The notes below the pieces were generated by a model. It was not told the origin of the DNA, searched no databases, and saw only the letters and a list, made by a program, of their open reading frames with translations. 43,789 nt of DNA from a bacterium ADurb.Bin157 (GTDB lineage: Bacteria > Muiribacteriota > Ozemobacteria > Ozemobacterales > Ozemobacteraceae). The position numbers were made by a program, and so were the translations under genes. The DNA lies in assembly GCA_002070375.1 (NCBI GenBank), contig MWDD01000020.1:1-43789 (forward strand). The letters run 5' to 3'. How positions within the stretch are numbered: the first letter of the stretch is position 1; each line of letters starts with the position of its first letter. Below, piece by piece: positions 8,628-17,596 of this stretch.

Positions 8628-9776
8628 ATGAAAAAGTCTTTTATATTATGCTTAATTTCAGTATTTATTTTACTGTTTTTTGTAGAATCTGCCGAAGCAG
8701 GCTTTTCTCCATTTAAGGATATTGAGCACACGCGCAACATTAACAATCAAGTAAAAGGCATTTATCGAGAGCGCAAGTCAATAGAGCGCTTCGCACAAAG
8801 TGCCGACACATTAGCAAAAGAATATAATGCGTTAGATAAAAACGACAGCAAAAACTATTTGAAAATACTTAATATTGCTGCAGCTATAACAACCTTAGTA
8901 ACAGAATTTAACAATTTAGCTCCAAAAGCCGAGCAATTTTACAAGGCTGCAGAACCAAGCCTTGACTATTTAAGTCGTTATACCGATAAAACAGAAGAAT
9001 TGACAGTAATGGGGCAATCTGTTCAAGTAAAAACTTTATCAGAAGGAAAAATTAACAGTTTAGCAAGAAGAAATGGCATTAGCCGCGCCTGGGGTGCCAT
9101 AAAAGAGAATCCCATCAACATTTTTAAATGGGGAAGATTAAAAAGCGAATATAAACTCGGAAAAGCAGAAGCCCAATACTCTTTAAAATGCGCACAGATC
9201 GCTTTTGAAGCTTCAACCTATTATGACACAATCAGACGAAGCATGCAGACATTGTTAAATATTCAAGACGACATAAAAAAAATTAAAGGACTTAATCTGG
9301 TTTCAATTATAAATGCCGGTACAACAGTTGCCAAAATTTACGACGCCGTTGGTTCAATAGAGGGCGTTTACATTGCTGCAACAAACGGAACAACAAAACT
9401 AAATAAGCGTTTTTCCGAAATGCTTGACGCCCAAAGCAATTATGCGGCGGAACTAAAAGCATATAACAGCAAATATAAGGGAATTCGAATTACCCTACAA
9501 GCCCCGGCGGCCTCTTCTCCGAGCAACGCCTCCTCTCCGACCAACGCTTCTTCTGACAAAGCCTCTGAACAGCGCATTGATACAACCATAAGCAACATAA
9601 ACTCCGGAATGACTTTATTAAATGCCGCCGATGAATATGCCAAAGCCTATAAAGCCTATGTTGCCGTATCGCAAAACCCCAATTCTGATCCCAAAGAAGT
9701 ATATGAAGCAGTCACAAGATTCAAAAATGCCAAAGACTTGTATGAACAGCTTAAACAACAACAATCGGGCAAATAA
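8628..9776 (+). CDS. Exported coiled-coil protein of unknown function
   Basis: 382 aa from ATG 8628, chosen because GGAGGAG (8615-8621) precedes it and it begins MKKSFILCL, a typical signal peptide (cleavage near AEA-G, residue 25). The mature protein is rich in Ala, Lys, Asn and Glu and mostly helical, with stretches able to form coiled coils (about 30-100 and 160-230). A Ser/Pro/Asn linker at about 295-311 is encoded by an 18-bp repeat (9510-9554), followed by another helical pair. I recognise no family. It has its own strong promoter and stands alone, so it may be an abundant periplasmic or surface protein. Confidence 0.75.
   Translation: MKKSFILCLISVFILLFFVESAEAGFSPFKDIEHTRNINNQVKGIYRERKSIERFAQSADTLAKEYNALDKNDSKNYLKILNIAAAITTLVTEFNNLAPKAEQFYKAAEPSLDYLSRYTDKTEELTVMGQSVQVKTLSEGKINSLARRNGISRAWGAIKENPINIFKWGRLKSEYKLGKAEAQYSLKCAQIAFEASTYYDTIRRSMQTLLNIQDDIKKIKGLNLVSIINAGTTVAKIYDAVGSIEGVYIAATNGTTKLNKRFSEMLDAQSNYAAELKAYNSKYKGIRITLQAPAASSPSNASSPTNASSDKASEQRIDTTISNINSGMTLLNAADEYAKAYKAYVAVSQNPNSDPKEVYEAVTRFKNAKDLYEQLKQQQSGK
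9510..9554 (+). repeat. 18-bp coding minisatellite, 2.5 copies
   Basis: GCCTCTTCTCCGAGCAAC (9510-9527), GCCTCCTCTCCGACCAAC (9528-9545) and a 9-bp partial copy (9546-9554) encode A-S-S-P-(S/T)-N units in the linker of the exported protein. Confidence 0.8.
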
Positions 9777-9815
9777 TTTTTTTTAAAAAATAATAAATAA
9801 CTTTTAACAATTTGC

Positions 9816-9844
9816 TTGCAAATTTACATCAAATCTGGTATTAT
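9816..9844 (+). promoter_or_regulatory. Promoter of the RRM protein gene
   Basis: TTGCAA (9816-9821), 17 bp, TATTAT (9839-9844), with TGG just before the -10 (extended -10). The predicted transcript has an ~90-nt leader. Confidence 0.7.
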
Positions 9845-9860
9845 ATATTCATACGCAGTT

Positions 9861-9934
9861 ATGAACGATCGGGACGGTTGAATGGAGAATTCTCCGGGCT
9901 GGTGCGAGTAAGTGTGAAATATCATAGGAGAATT
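9861..9934 (+). promoter_or_regulatory. Structured leader with anti-SD sequence and two tiny ORFs
   Basis: GGAGAATTCTCC (9884-9895) is a perfect palindrome. Its right half AATTCTCC (9888-9895) is also an exact 8-base complement of GGAGAATT (9927-9934), which contains the SD of the RRM gene. Two short frames with ATG starts run through it: MNDRDG (9861-9881) and, directly after, MENSPGWCE (9882-9911). No SD is obvious for either. The arrangement could switch between SD-hidden and SD-free forms. Confidence 0.5.
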
Positions 9935-9939
9935 TATTC

Positions 9940-10212
9940 ATGAAAATTTATGTTGGAAACCTTCCTTACAGTGTTCGCGATGCAGAACTCGAAAACCTTT
10001 TCTCACCCTACGGTGAAGTTACCAGCGCTAACGTTATTATCGAACGCGAAACTAACAGATCAAAAGGTTTTGGTTTTGTTGAAATGCCCGGCAAAACTGA
10101 CGCCGAAAAAGCAATCAACGAACTGAACAACAAAGAAATCAACGGTCGCGCTCTCAAAGTTAATGAAGCAAAGCCCCGCGAAGATCGCCCGGCTCGCAGA
10201 CCTCGCTACTAA
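9940..10212 (+). CDS. Small RRM-domain RNA-binding protein
   Basis: 90 aa, a single RNA recognition motif. RNP2 is IYVGNL (residues 3-8) and RNP1 is KGFGFVEM (about 43-50), with the aromatic residues that stack on RNA bases. The last 15 residues are Arg/Pro-rich. Such single-RRM proteins occur in cyanobacteria and many other bacteria and bind single-stranded RNA, often with cold-linked expression. It is monocistronic, with its own promoter and terminator. The leader (9861-9934) offers a route for feedback or temperature control. Confidence 0.95.
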   Translation: MKIYVGNLPYSVRDAELENLFSPYGEVTSANVIIERETNRSKGFGFVEMPGKTDAEKAINELNNKEINGRALKVNEAKPREDRPARRPRY

Positions 10213-10224
10213 TTCTTAGTTAAT

Positions 10225-10256
10225 AAAAACACCGTCGATAACTCGACGGTGTTTTT
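10225..10256 (+). terminator. Terminator after the RRM gene
   Basis: AAAAACACCGTCGA and TCGACGGTGTTTTT are perfect 14-bp arms around a TAAC loop, ending in T5. It can act on both strands. Confidence 0.92.
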
Positions 10257-10280
10257 ATTTTAGGCTGATGACATATAGAT

Positions 10281-10310
10281 AAAAAAAAGCCGGCCGTTTA
10301 ACAGCCGGCA
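10281..10310 (-). terminator. Terminator of the pseudopilin operon
   Basis: Read on the minus strand: GCCGGC, 9-nt loop, GCCGGC, then T8 (complement of the A-run 10281-10288). It lies 12 bp after the last stop codon of the 16.3-10.3 kb operon. Confidence 0.85.
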
Positions 10311-10321
10311 CAAGTTTTTAA

Positions 10322-11872
10322 TCAATCTGTTGAAAGATCGTTATTTGAGTTCTTCGCTTCCTCAATAAGTTTAGAGTTATCTAATGCCATTTCCTTCATT
10401 AAAAACAAATCTCTTTTATTTTCTGCAAGATTTTTAAGCTGTACACGAGCATTATAGTCTTTTACCTTATCTTCATTCTTACTGTCATCCATCCAACCGA
10501 GATTGCAGCTTTCATACAACTTAATAAAGTCGTCGCGCTCTGTTTTACGCTGAGAAATGTACCCCGCCAATTCTTCAGATGAAGCATTTGGGTATTGAGC
10601 CTTAACTTCTGCCTCTATATTCGAATCTGAAGATTCTTCTTTAAACATATCTATTGCGTAGCTGACCTTATCTTTTGAGTCGGGTTCAGTGTATGTTTCG
10701 CCCTTTTTTTCCGCTTTTTCTTTTTTCTCTTTTTCGTCTTTTTCAAACTTTTCAACCTGATCCTTCATAGATCTGTCAGTTGTTTTCATTTCTAATACAC
10801 GTTTAAGCAGCTCAGCTTTGCTTTTAGTTTCGGGATCATCGCTTTTAAGCTTTTCACTTAAATCTTTACCTTCACTTCCAAAACTGTTTTCAGCAAATTC
10901 ATCTTGGCTGTCTTTAATTTGCTCTTCAAGTTTTTCAACATACTTAGCCGCTTGGTCAGAAGGTCTCTCTTTACTTGTAACATCAGGCAACTTCGAAGCA
11001 TCGTCAGAGCATTCCAATTTTTTTAATTCGTCTCTGGTGTCATCAAGGTCTTTAGCGTCATCCGAGCCAAACCACCCGAAAAAATACGTACTTGAATCTA
11101 CCTTCTTAATCTGATCATTTATATCTTTTAAGTTTTCATTCGAAATATCTATAATTTCTTTTTGTTCTTTCAGTAAATCGGCTAATTGATCATCAGGCAA
11201 ATTTTTAAGGCTGTCCAGCGAAAGCGCTCCATCGTTTATATAGGCGCTGTCAGAGTCCTTAACCTCCATTTTGGCTAAATCTTCAGAGGACATTGCAAAA
11301 ATATCGCCCCTATTAGTAGACAGTTTGTTGTAATAGTCTTCCCTGATTACTACAGAGGTATGCCTCATTAGAGTTTCTTCAAGCCCGGAACCCGGCGTTT
11401 TCGCTTTCAAAACAAGTTCAATATCGACTTTTGCCTCTTTGTATGACTGCTCTTTTTCAGAAACCGTATCTCTGTTAAGCACTATGGAATCAACAGCAGT
11501 TGACAGCGGAATGTTCCCTGATACAGCTCCCCTGGTTAACATGTTCCCTGTGAGGGTGTAAGTAACTTTATAAAACTTGTCTTTCGACAGAACTTTTCCT
11601 GCTTCATCTTCATCCGCGTATCTTGTAAACTCAAGTTTTAGAGGTTTTTCGGAAATGACCTTAAATGTCTCTGCTTTTGCCGCTTTAATGTCGGCAGAAA
11701 GCCTGTCCGAAATTCTGTCGGCATCTTGTTGAAGCCTTTGCCGCAAACTGTACCTGGCGACTTGCTTAACCGAGTGAGACCAGATGCCGAAGGCAACTCC
11801 AAGAATTGTTGAGCCTAACAAAACTCCAATCATCATTTCTACAAGAGTAAAACCGATTCTTTTATGCTTCAT
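10322..11872 (-). CDS. GspJ/PilW-like pseudopilin with long charged C-terminal extension
   Basis: 516 aa. The prepilin signature RIG-FTLVEMMIGVLLG (cleavage after Gly8, Glu at +5) places it in the class-III-signal-peptide family processed by prepilin peptidase. Residues about 1-200 look like a GspJ/PilW minor pseudopilin. Residues about 210-516 are a very charged, helical, Lys/Glu/Asp-rich extension with coiled-coil character and only two Cys; usual family members are about 200 aa. The start is backed by GAGGGG before the ATG. Last gene of a four-gene operon. It probably sits in the tip complex of a type II secretion pseudopilus or type IV pilus. Confidence 0.82.
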   Translation of the reverse strand: MKHKRIGFTLVEMMIGVLLGSTILGVAFGIWSHSVKQVARYSLRQRLQQDADRISDRLSADIKAAKAETFKVISEKPLKLEFTRYADEDEAGKVLSKDKFYKVTYTLTGNMLTRGAVSGNIPLSTAVDSIVLNRDTVSEKEQSYKEAKVDIELVLKAKTPGSGLEETLMRHTSVVIREDYYNKLSTNRGDIFAMSSEDLAKMEVKDSDSAYINDGALSLDSLKNLPDDQLADLLKEQKEIIDISNENLKDINDQIKKVDSSTYFFGWFGSDDAKDLDDTRDELKKLECSDDASKLPDVTSKERPSDQAAKYVEKLEEQIKDSQDEFAENSFGSEGKDLSEKLKSDDPETKSKAELLKRVLEMKTTDRSMKDQVEKFEKDEKEKKEKAEKKGETYTEPDSKDKVSYAIDMFKEESSDSNIEAEVKAQYPNASSEELAGYISQRKTERDDFIKLYESCNLGWMDDSKNEDKVKDYNARVQLKNLAENKRDLFLMKEMALDNSKLIEEAKNSNNDLSTD

Positions 11873-11891
11873 ATTATCCCCTCTTGCTCCG

Positions 11892-12374
11892 TCAGTCTTG
11901 CTTTGCCTCTGAATTAAAAATAAGCGCGTAATCCCTCAGTGACCTGTCGGGCTGCGATGTCGCTTCTTTATTGCCTTTTTCCTTCCAAGTTATTTGAGCG
12001 GAGATACCTAATTCAACAATCTGCTTATACTTATTAACTTCTGCTTTTATAGTATTATCAAGCCAAAATTCTTTATCATCTTTTTTTAGTTCCGCAAAGC
12101 TTTTAAGAGTATCAGGATAAAATTCCTCGGGTATTTTACTTTCCTCACCGGCCAATAGCTGCGGAATTTTCTCTTCATATATTTTCATGGGCACATGCTT
12201 TACTTCTTCCATGAATTTGGCAAGCAAATCTGAAGCTTTGGCATAGTTACCGACTTTAACAGTAGTAGTAGCGCTGCTGCTTAATAAATTAACAATAGGA
12301 ATAAAAGCTATGGCAAGTATCGCCGCCGCTATAACTACTTCAAGTAATGTAACCCCAAAACGTTTATTGATCAT
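11892..12374 (-). CDS. GspI/PilV-like minor pseudopilin
   Basis: 160 aa. Prepilin motif RFG-VTLLEVVIAAAILAIAF (cleavage after Gly7, Glu at +5), then a hydrophobic helix and a compact domain. The ATG lies 1 nt beyond the upstream gene's stop, with GGAAGGTAG as SD, so translation is coupled. By size and gene order it corresponds to GspI or PilV, a tip component with the GspJ-like and GspK-like neighbours. Confidence 0.85.
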   Translation of the reverse strand: MINKRFGVTLLEVVIAAAILAIAFIPIVNLLSSSATTTVKVGNYAKASDLLAKFMEEVKHVPMKIYEEKIPQLLAGEESKIPEEFYPDTLKSFAELKKDDKEFWLDNTIKAEVNKYKQIVELGISAQITWKEKGNKEATSQPDRSLRDYALIFNSEAKQD

Positions 12375-12375
12375 T

Positions 12376-15285
12376 TCAATCTACCTTCCAGCTATTCCAC
12401 TTTTGCGCCATTGCAAGATTGTATCTTCGAGGGTCGTATTTTCCCGTTTCGGGGTGTAACGAACCCATAGAAGGTCTTAAATATGATGAAACATAATCAA
12501 TTAACAAATCACCCATCATTCTTGTTCTTGCATATTCATTTGTAACCCAGTTCCCTTGAATATTCAGCTTCGTATTGCTGCCTAAATAAATGCATCTGTT
12601 AGTATATACAGACCCCTGAATAACATACTCTCCTTTTTCAGCTAAAACCAGCCCTCCGTTTCGGGCTATCAAACTAAATACGGTAGGTTCTTCGCCAACT
12701 TCAACGTATTTTATATTACAGTTTAAAATAATATTTCCCGAGCACACTATCATGCCTTTACCGGTTACATACAGAGTATCAGAGCCTTCGGGCTTAAAGG
12801 CTTGCCCCGCAGCTTCGCCGCCGATCGAACCTGAAATATATGTTACTCCGTTAAGCTGCAATACTTTTTTGCCATCGATATCAATCATACGATTCGGTAA
12901 ATCGTCTATAAAACCTTGATAATCTTTATAGAAGTAATTTGATTTTTTGGCATATTGCTCATTCGTATACCAGTTTGCAGGCATGTTTTCCATCATGTTT
13001 GGATCATAAATAGAAAATGTGGTATCAGATTGATTCTTTTCTACGTCATACGCTTTTAAGCAAAAAATATCATAATCATACTTGGTAATTTTTGTGTCTA
13101 CCCACCAATAAGGAATAGGAATCGGAGGCACGTTGCACCAAGGCGGCGGGAAAGGCAACAGAGGCAGTCGGTCTCTTGCAAGCAATCCCAATATTGTTAC
13201 TCGCCATTGTCTGTATCTTTTTGCAACCGGGCCTTCAATGTCTCTCGTGAGAGTTGGGTTCCATGAGCTTGTTCCGAAAAGATGCGTTTTGTTTTGTCCT
13301 ATGCCGAGTGTGGGCAGACAATAGTTCGAGTTTGTGGTTCCCATGTAGGGCAATTCAAACTCTAAGAAAGAATTCTTATCTGCCCCCGAACCAAAAGTGA
13401 TCCCGGCTTTTTCAAGGTTAGGTACCGGAAAACCAAACGGTCGCTTAATCATGGCTGCACCAAACCCAAAAATATTAGAGCTCGTATCTTCAACATCAGG
13501 CAAAAAGTTAAGAATCTTTTTTTCCTTTTTCCATTTTGCCAAACCATCTAGTTTGTCATCCATACCGCCCAATCTGAAATCTTTTTGGTTCCAGAGTCTT
13601 TGCGAATCATGGTGTTTTTTTAGAGGGCCGTTTTTGTATTTTTCTCGGTTTTCTAAATAAGTTGGCTTTGTACTTAACTTATCTATATTTTTAATAACTT
13701 TGGTATCCATTTGGAAACCTCTGTTAAAATCTCCGGCTTTGAGCTTTATTCCCGAGGGAACCTTTTTACCCTCGGCATTTTTTGTTTTAACTGTATTTGC
13801 GTTTACAGTCCAGTCCATGTTGTATTTTGCATTTGTTACGCTCATTGAGCTTGTGCTGCCAAGCATCAGAGGAGCATCGTTTCCCGCAACAAGATTGAGC
13901 ATTCCATCGCCAAAATTATTATTAGCTAATTTTGGTCCGTCTGTGTCGCCGATTAACGAGCAATTGACAACTAACGGACAATCTGTTGAGGTATCGCCGT
14001 TTGAAGCATCGCCCGGCAAATAGTTTACCCTGACCTGCCCGGAATGATCTTTTCTTTTTTTGATTTCGTCTTTTGAAAACACACGGCTTGCGTTGTTATT
14101 TACATAGATTTGACCGCCGCGATCATTAAAATTGATACATTCATTACCGGTATTTGCAATAAAAAAGCTATGAATCGGTGCCATTGGCATTATGTCAGAC
14201 ACTTTAAAATCTTTGGTTGCCGATACTCTTCTCGATGACTTTGTTCCGTTAAGAAATGTTATTTCTGATTTAGAGGTAACCTTTATTGTACCGTATTTTT
14301 CCACAAATCTGCTCATGTCTGACGGAACTTTAACAGAAGACGGCCAAAGCTTATCTTTTGAAGTAAAAAAATCGCCTTCGTCGTGTGATGACATTTTTAT
14401 TGGGTAAACATCAGGCCAATCAAGCAAATTATTAAATAAAGCGTGTAAAAGATTATGCAGTCTTGATATATCACCGAGCCCCACACCCTCGCTTCTCATG
14501 TCAAAGGCACCGGCAACATCTGTATCTTTTGTGGCCGGCTTGACAAAATAATCTATAAACTGCACAGGGTCGATTTTTGCTATTTGAATGTCTCCGACTA
14601 TCGGTATATTCAAGTTAAAGGGGATTGTAAAGTCTAACACTTTAATTTCTTTGGGAAACTCGAAAATGATATTTGGAATACCCATATTATCTAAGAAGTT
14701 TTTAACTGCGGGCGCTATCGCATAAGGCACATCTATTCCGGGGACTTGGTATTCTTCACCGTCAACAGACTTAGGAGTAATTTTATAAGCGCTTTCAATT
14801 TCGACAGTTACATTTAGATCCCAGTCTTTGACTTTTTCAAAGCCGGCATACTTGACAAATCCTTCTAATATACCGTCTTTATCATCTGCTATCAATTGTG
14901 CTTTTGTATACTCAAACTTGTTTTTCAGCCCTTCTTTTTCGAGAATGCTGACATCAAGAGGCAGATCATCGCCCAACTCAGGGTTAAGCTTGTTAGAGTC
15001 GCCGCTTATTACAGGCAACGGATATCTCAATATCACCGAAAGCCGGTCGCTTGGCGAGCCCGGTTCAAAGGCTTCGGACCTGTTGATTTCTGCTGACACC
15101 ACTTTCATTGCCCTATTTAAGCCGGCATCGGCAAGAGAAGCGGCCTGGTCACCGCCTATTGCCCTCTCGGTGTTTCGGGTTTGACCTGTAGTGTGAAACC
15201 CAAAAAACATCCCTGCAATAAAAATTACTGCCAGAATTAGAATAACAATTATCAACGCATTAGCTTTTCGATTATTATTTTTCAT
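12376..15285 (-). CDS. Very large PilX/GspK-like pilus-assembly protein
   Basis: 969 aa. The N-terminus KANALIIVILILAVIFIAG is one membrane helix followed by DQAASLADAGLNRAM, the pattern of PilX/GspK-type proteins (a helix containing AExA/G-L-x-RA). The classic Gly-Phe-x-x-x-Glu site is not obvious. The long middle is mostly beta-rich and hydrophilic; near residues 820-940 short repeated hydrophobic strands (VTGKGMIVCSGN, VEVGEEP, VYTNRCIYLGSN) look like a beta-helix. GspK is usually about 300 aa, so this is about three times larger. ATG 15285 is chosen over the GTG at 15294, since GGTAGGTG lies at the right spacing. It may cap the filament as an adhesin-like tip. Confidence 0.72.
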   Translation of the reverse strand: MKNNNRKANALIIVILILAVIFIAGMFFGFHTTGQTRNTERAIGGDQAASLADAGLNRAMKVVSAEINRSEAFEPGSPSDRLSVILRYPLPVISGDSNKLNPELGDDLPLDVSILEKEGLKNKFEYTKAQLIADDKDGILEGFVKYAGFEKVKDWDLNVTVEIESAYKITPKSVDGEEYQVPGIDVPYAIAPAVKNFLDNMGIPNIIFEFPKEIKVLDFTIPFNLNIPIVGDIQIAKIDPVQFIDYFVKPATKDTDVAGAFDMRSEGVGLGDISRLHNLLHALFNNLLDWPDVYPIKMSSHDEGDFFTSKDKLWPSSVKVPSDMSRFVEKYGTIKVTSKSEITFLNGTKSSRRVSATKDFKVSDIMPMAPIHSFFIANTGNECINFNDRGGQIYVNNNASRVFSKDEIKKRKDHSGQVRVNYLPGDASNGDTSTDCPLVVNCSLIGDTDGPKLANNNFGDGMLNLVAGNDAPLMLGSTSSMSVTNAKYNMDWTVNANTVKTKNAEGKKVPSGIKLKAGDFNRGFQMDTKVIKNIDKLSTKPTYLENREKYKNGPLKKHHDSQRLWNQKDFRLGGMDDKLDGLAKWKKEKKILNFLPDVEDTSSNIFGFGAAMIKRPFGFPVPNLEKAGITFGSGADKNSFLEFELPYMGTTNSNYCLPTLGIGQNKTHLFGTSSWNPTLTRDIEGPVAKRYRQWRVTILGLLARDRLPLLPFPPPWCNVPPIPIPYWWVDTKITKYDYDIFCLKAYDVEKNQSDTTFSIYDPNMMENMPANWYTNEQYAKKSNYFYKDYQGFIDDLPNRMIDIDGKKVLQLNGVTYISGSIGGEAAGQAFKPEGSDTLYVTGKGMIVCSGNIILNCNIKYVEVGEEPTVFSLIARNGGLVLAEKGEYVIQGSVYTNRCIYLGSNTKLNIQGNWVTNEYARTRMMGDLLIDYVSSYLRPSMGSLHPETGKYDPRRYNLAMAQKWNSWKVD

Positions 15286-15290
15286 CTGTT

Positions 15291-16268
15291 TCACCTACCA
15301 GGAGTCAATTTTTTTTCGAGGTCAGAGGACATTTTAATATCAGTGGGATACCAGCTTTTAGTTTCTTTGAACGCACCCATGATATCTTCGTATTTTAAAT
15401 TTGTCTTGTTGGACAAATTGTGTTTTGTTAAAGCCTGCTTAAGCAAGCCGGGGTCTATTTTTTCAAGTTGATTAAACATTGTATAAGCGCTGGCAACGCT
15501 ATCAGCAAGGGGGCCATAGAACTGTTTGAGTTCTTGCGCCTTCTTAACGTATTCAGAAAAAGCCTGCCTGAATTTTTCTTTGTCTTCCTCGAGTTGATAA
15601 ATTTCCATGAGACCGCCCCAGCCATACAGCTCTTTAAATTTGTTTCCTGCGGCGTTTTTAATTAGGTCCATAAATTGTTTTTCAGCCGTCTTTCTGTCTG
15701 ATCGGTCCATTGAGGACACCGCATCTAAGAAAGTTTCATCATGCTCGGCATTTATTAGATCTCTAAGCTCGGGTGACGCCCCTGCCGGGTATTTTCTTTC
15801 ACGGGGTACAGACTGAATTCTTTTCATGACATTCTCAAGTTGTTCTTCTATTTTTGTTACATTGGGTTTAACACCCAAGCCGCTGCTTCGAGTATCGGTA
15901 CCCTTTCCTGAATAGTCAGAGGATTGGGAATAAGATGGGGAGGAGCCGGAAGAAGATGATGACGAATATGACGAAGATGTTGCACCGCCACCTGACCGGA
16001 CACCGCCGCCTGACGACCCCGAACCGGCTCCTCCGGAGGATGAAGAGGCGTAAGGACTGCCCGAAATACTTCTTGCGGTAAGATTAAAAGCCGATTGCTT
16101 GCTTATGCCTTCTGTTTCGATTCTTCCTCTGGTTCTTATGCCTTTTTCTCTAAGTTGAAATGAAAGCAAAAAAAGTATAGGAATAAGCAACAAGATGATG
16201 CCAATAATTAAAATCTTATTGTCATCAATTTTATATTTAGTCATTATTTCTTTTATAAAATCAGGCAT
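15291..16268 (-). CDS. Single-pass membrane protein with Gly/Ser-rich linker (pilus operon)
   Basis: 325 aa. A short cytoplasmic N-terminus, one transmembrane helix (about 19-37, ILIIGIILLLIPILFLLSF), a Gly/Ser/Tyr-rich disordered linker (about 72-130), and a helical C-terminal domain (about 140-325) rich in charged residues with TPR-like hydrophobic spacing. I do not recognise a family. It is the first gene of the pseudopilin operon, so a scaffold or GspC/PilP-like bridging role between inner membrane and periplasm is possible, by position only. SD AGGAG precedes ATG 16268. Confidence 0.7.
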   Translation of the reverse strand: MPDFIKEIMTKYKIDDNKILIIGIILLLIPILFLLSFQLREKGIRTRGRIETEGISKQSAFNLTARSISGSPYASSSSGGAGSGSSGGGVRSGGGATSSSYSSSSSSGSSPSYSQSSDYSGKGTDTRSSGLGVKPNVTKIEEQLENVMKRIQSVPRERKYPAGASPELRDLINAEHDETFLDAVSSMDRSDRKTAEKQFMDLIKNAAGNKFKELYGWGGLMEIYQLEEDKEKFRQAFSEYVKKAQELKQFYGPLADSVASAYTMFNQLEKIDPGLLKQALTKHNLSNKTNLKYEDIMGAFKETKSWYPTDIKMSSDLEKKLTPGR

Positions 16269-16289
16269 TTTTAAATGCTCCTACTTCAA

Positions 16290-16318
16290 ATTATACTCTA
16301 AGAATATCAATATGCCAA
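16290..16318 (-). promoter_or_regulatory. Promoter of the pseudopilin operon
   Basis: On the minus strand TTGGCA (16318-16313), 17 bp, TATAAT (16295-16290). It lies just after the MFS gene's stop and drives 16268 to 10322. The SD (AGGAG) and the ATG can also pair in a small stem (GCATT...AATGC). Confidence 0.75.
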
Positions 16319-16335
16319 CGCTTTCGGCAACATAA

Positions 16336-17595
16336 TCAATTATTTGCTATTTCAGGTGTCTGCTTATAAATTTTCAAATAACAATATGTACCGGTCAAAA
16401 CGCAAGAGATACCACCCAAAAATATGGCGCACTTTAAAGATGTGTAAGCCGAAAACCAACCCATAAATAAGCTTCCTAACGGTGACATTCCGGTAAATGT
16501 CATATTTGTTAAACTCATAACCCTGCTAATTTTATCTTTTGAAGTGGTCATTTGCACAAGAGTGTTACTTCCCCCCCAGCCCAAAACGGTGAATGCACCG
16601 AAAAATGCCGAACACGTCAGGGCAGTAGACAAATTTTGACTGTAAGCCATCAACATTGAAACAATTCCGAGGGAGCCAAAAGAAAAACAAGTCAATCGAT
16701 GCATTCTGTCCACCTTTCTGAACGAGGCCAGAATCAACGCTCCCAAGAGCGCTCCGAAGCCCATAGCGCCGGTTAACCAACCAAGTGCTTCAGCACCGCC
16801 TTTAAGCACCAAATCTGCAATCAGCGGGTATAAAACCATATGAATCGACATTCCCATAAAACTTACTATACACAAAAGAATCAATACCGGAAAAAGAATC
16901 GAATGGTTTCTCACATAAGCGACACCTTCCATAATTTTCTCCCGGTTTGATATCTTTTTTTTGGAACACAACTCAGACTCGTTCAGCGCGTTTTCGCCCG
17001 GCAGTTTCATAATTGTTAATATATAAGCAAACGGCAAAAAACAAATAGCGTTAATAATGAAACAAACGCCTTCACCGTATTTAGCAACTATAATGCCCGC
17101 AAGAGCCGGGCCTGCCATGCGCGACAAATTAAACCCGGTTGAATTTAATGCAATTGCGTTTGCCAAATATTTTTTATCTGTAAACATATCGTTAACCAAA
17201 GAATTTCGGCCTATCATATCGAAAGCGTTTGCAATGCCTAAAATTGTGCTTAAAAGAAGTATCCAATAGACATTAATATTGCCGGTGAGGGTCAGAACAC
17301 CCATTAACAATGCTTGGCTCATAGCTACCAGCTGAGAAATACGCATAATATTTCGCCTGCCGCGCGTGTCTAAAACAGCACCCGCATATGGCATAAGCAA
17401 AAAAGTGCTGAACCAGCTTGAAAAAGTGATTATACCAAGCCAAAGACTGCTCTCAGTAAGTCTGTACACAAGCCAGCCTAGCCCCAACCTCTGCATCCAT
17501 GTGCCAAAAGAAGAGGCGATATTTGCAAAAAAATACCTTCTGTATTCTCTGTGAGAAAGAGATTTAAAAACCTCGTTTTGTAAATATTTAAGCAT
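16336..17595 (-). CDS. MFS transporter (EntS/MFS_3-like exporter)
   Basis: 419 aa with about 12 hydrophobic segments. The N-terminus (FKSLSHREYRRYFFANIASSFGTWMQ) and the loop 2-3 motif LDTRGRRNIM match the MFS_3 group, which includes enterobactin exporter EntS and macrolide efflux proteins. It is a proton-coupled exporter in the inner membrane; substrate unknown. The ATG is 1 nt from the stop of the DUF2723 gene, so the two are one transcript. There is no good SD, consistent with translational coupling. Confidence 0.88.
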   Translation of the reverse strand: MLKYLQNEVFKSLSHREYRRYFFANIASSFGTWMQRLGLGWLVYRLTESSLWLGIITFSSWFSTFLLMPYAGAVLDTRGRRNIMRISQLVAMSQALLMGVLTLTGNINVYWILLLSTILGIANAFDMIGRNSLVNDMFTDKKYLANAIALNSTGFNLSRMAGPALAGIIVAKYGEGVCFIINAICFLPFAYILTIMKLPGENALNESELCSKKKISNREKIMEGVAYVRNHSILFPVLILLCIVSFMGMSIHMVLYPLIADLVLKGGAEALGWLTGAMGFGALLGALILASFRKVDRMHRLTCFSFGSLGIVSMLMAYSQNLSTALTCSAFFGAFTVLGWGGSNTLVQMTTSKDKISRVMSLTNMTFTGMSPLGSLFMGWFSAYTSLKCAIFLGGISCVLTGTYCYLKIYKQTPEIANN

Positions 17596-17596
17596 A

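Noticed and set aside
14828..15184. 118-codon frame on + within the GspK-like gene
   Set aside because: Low-complexity shadow frame, no start context, inside a real gene on the minus strand.
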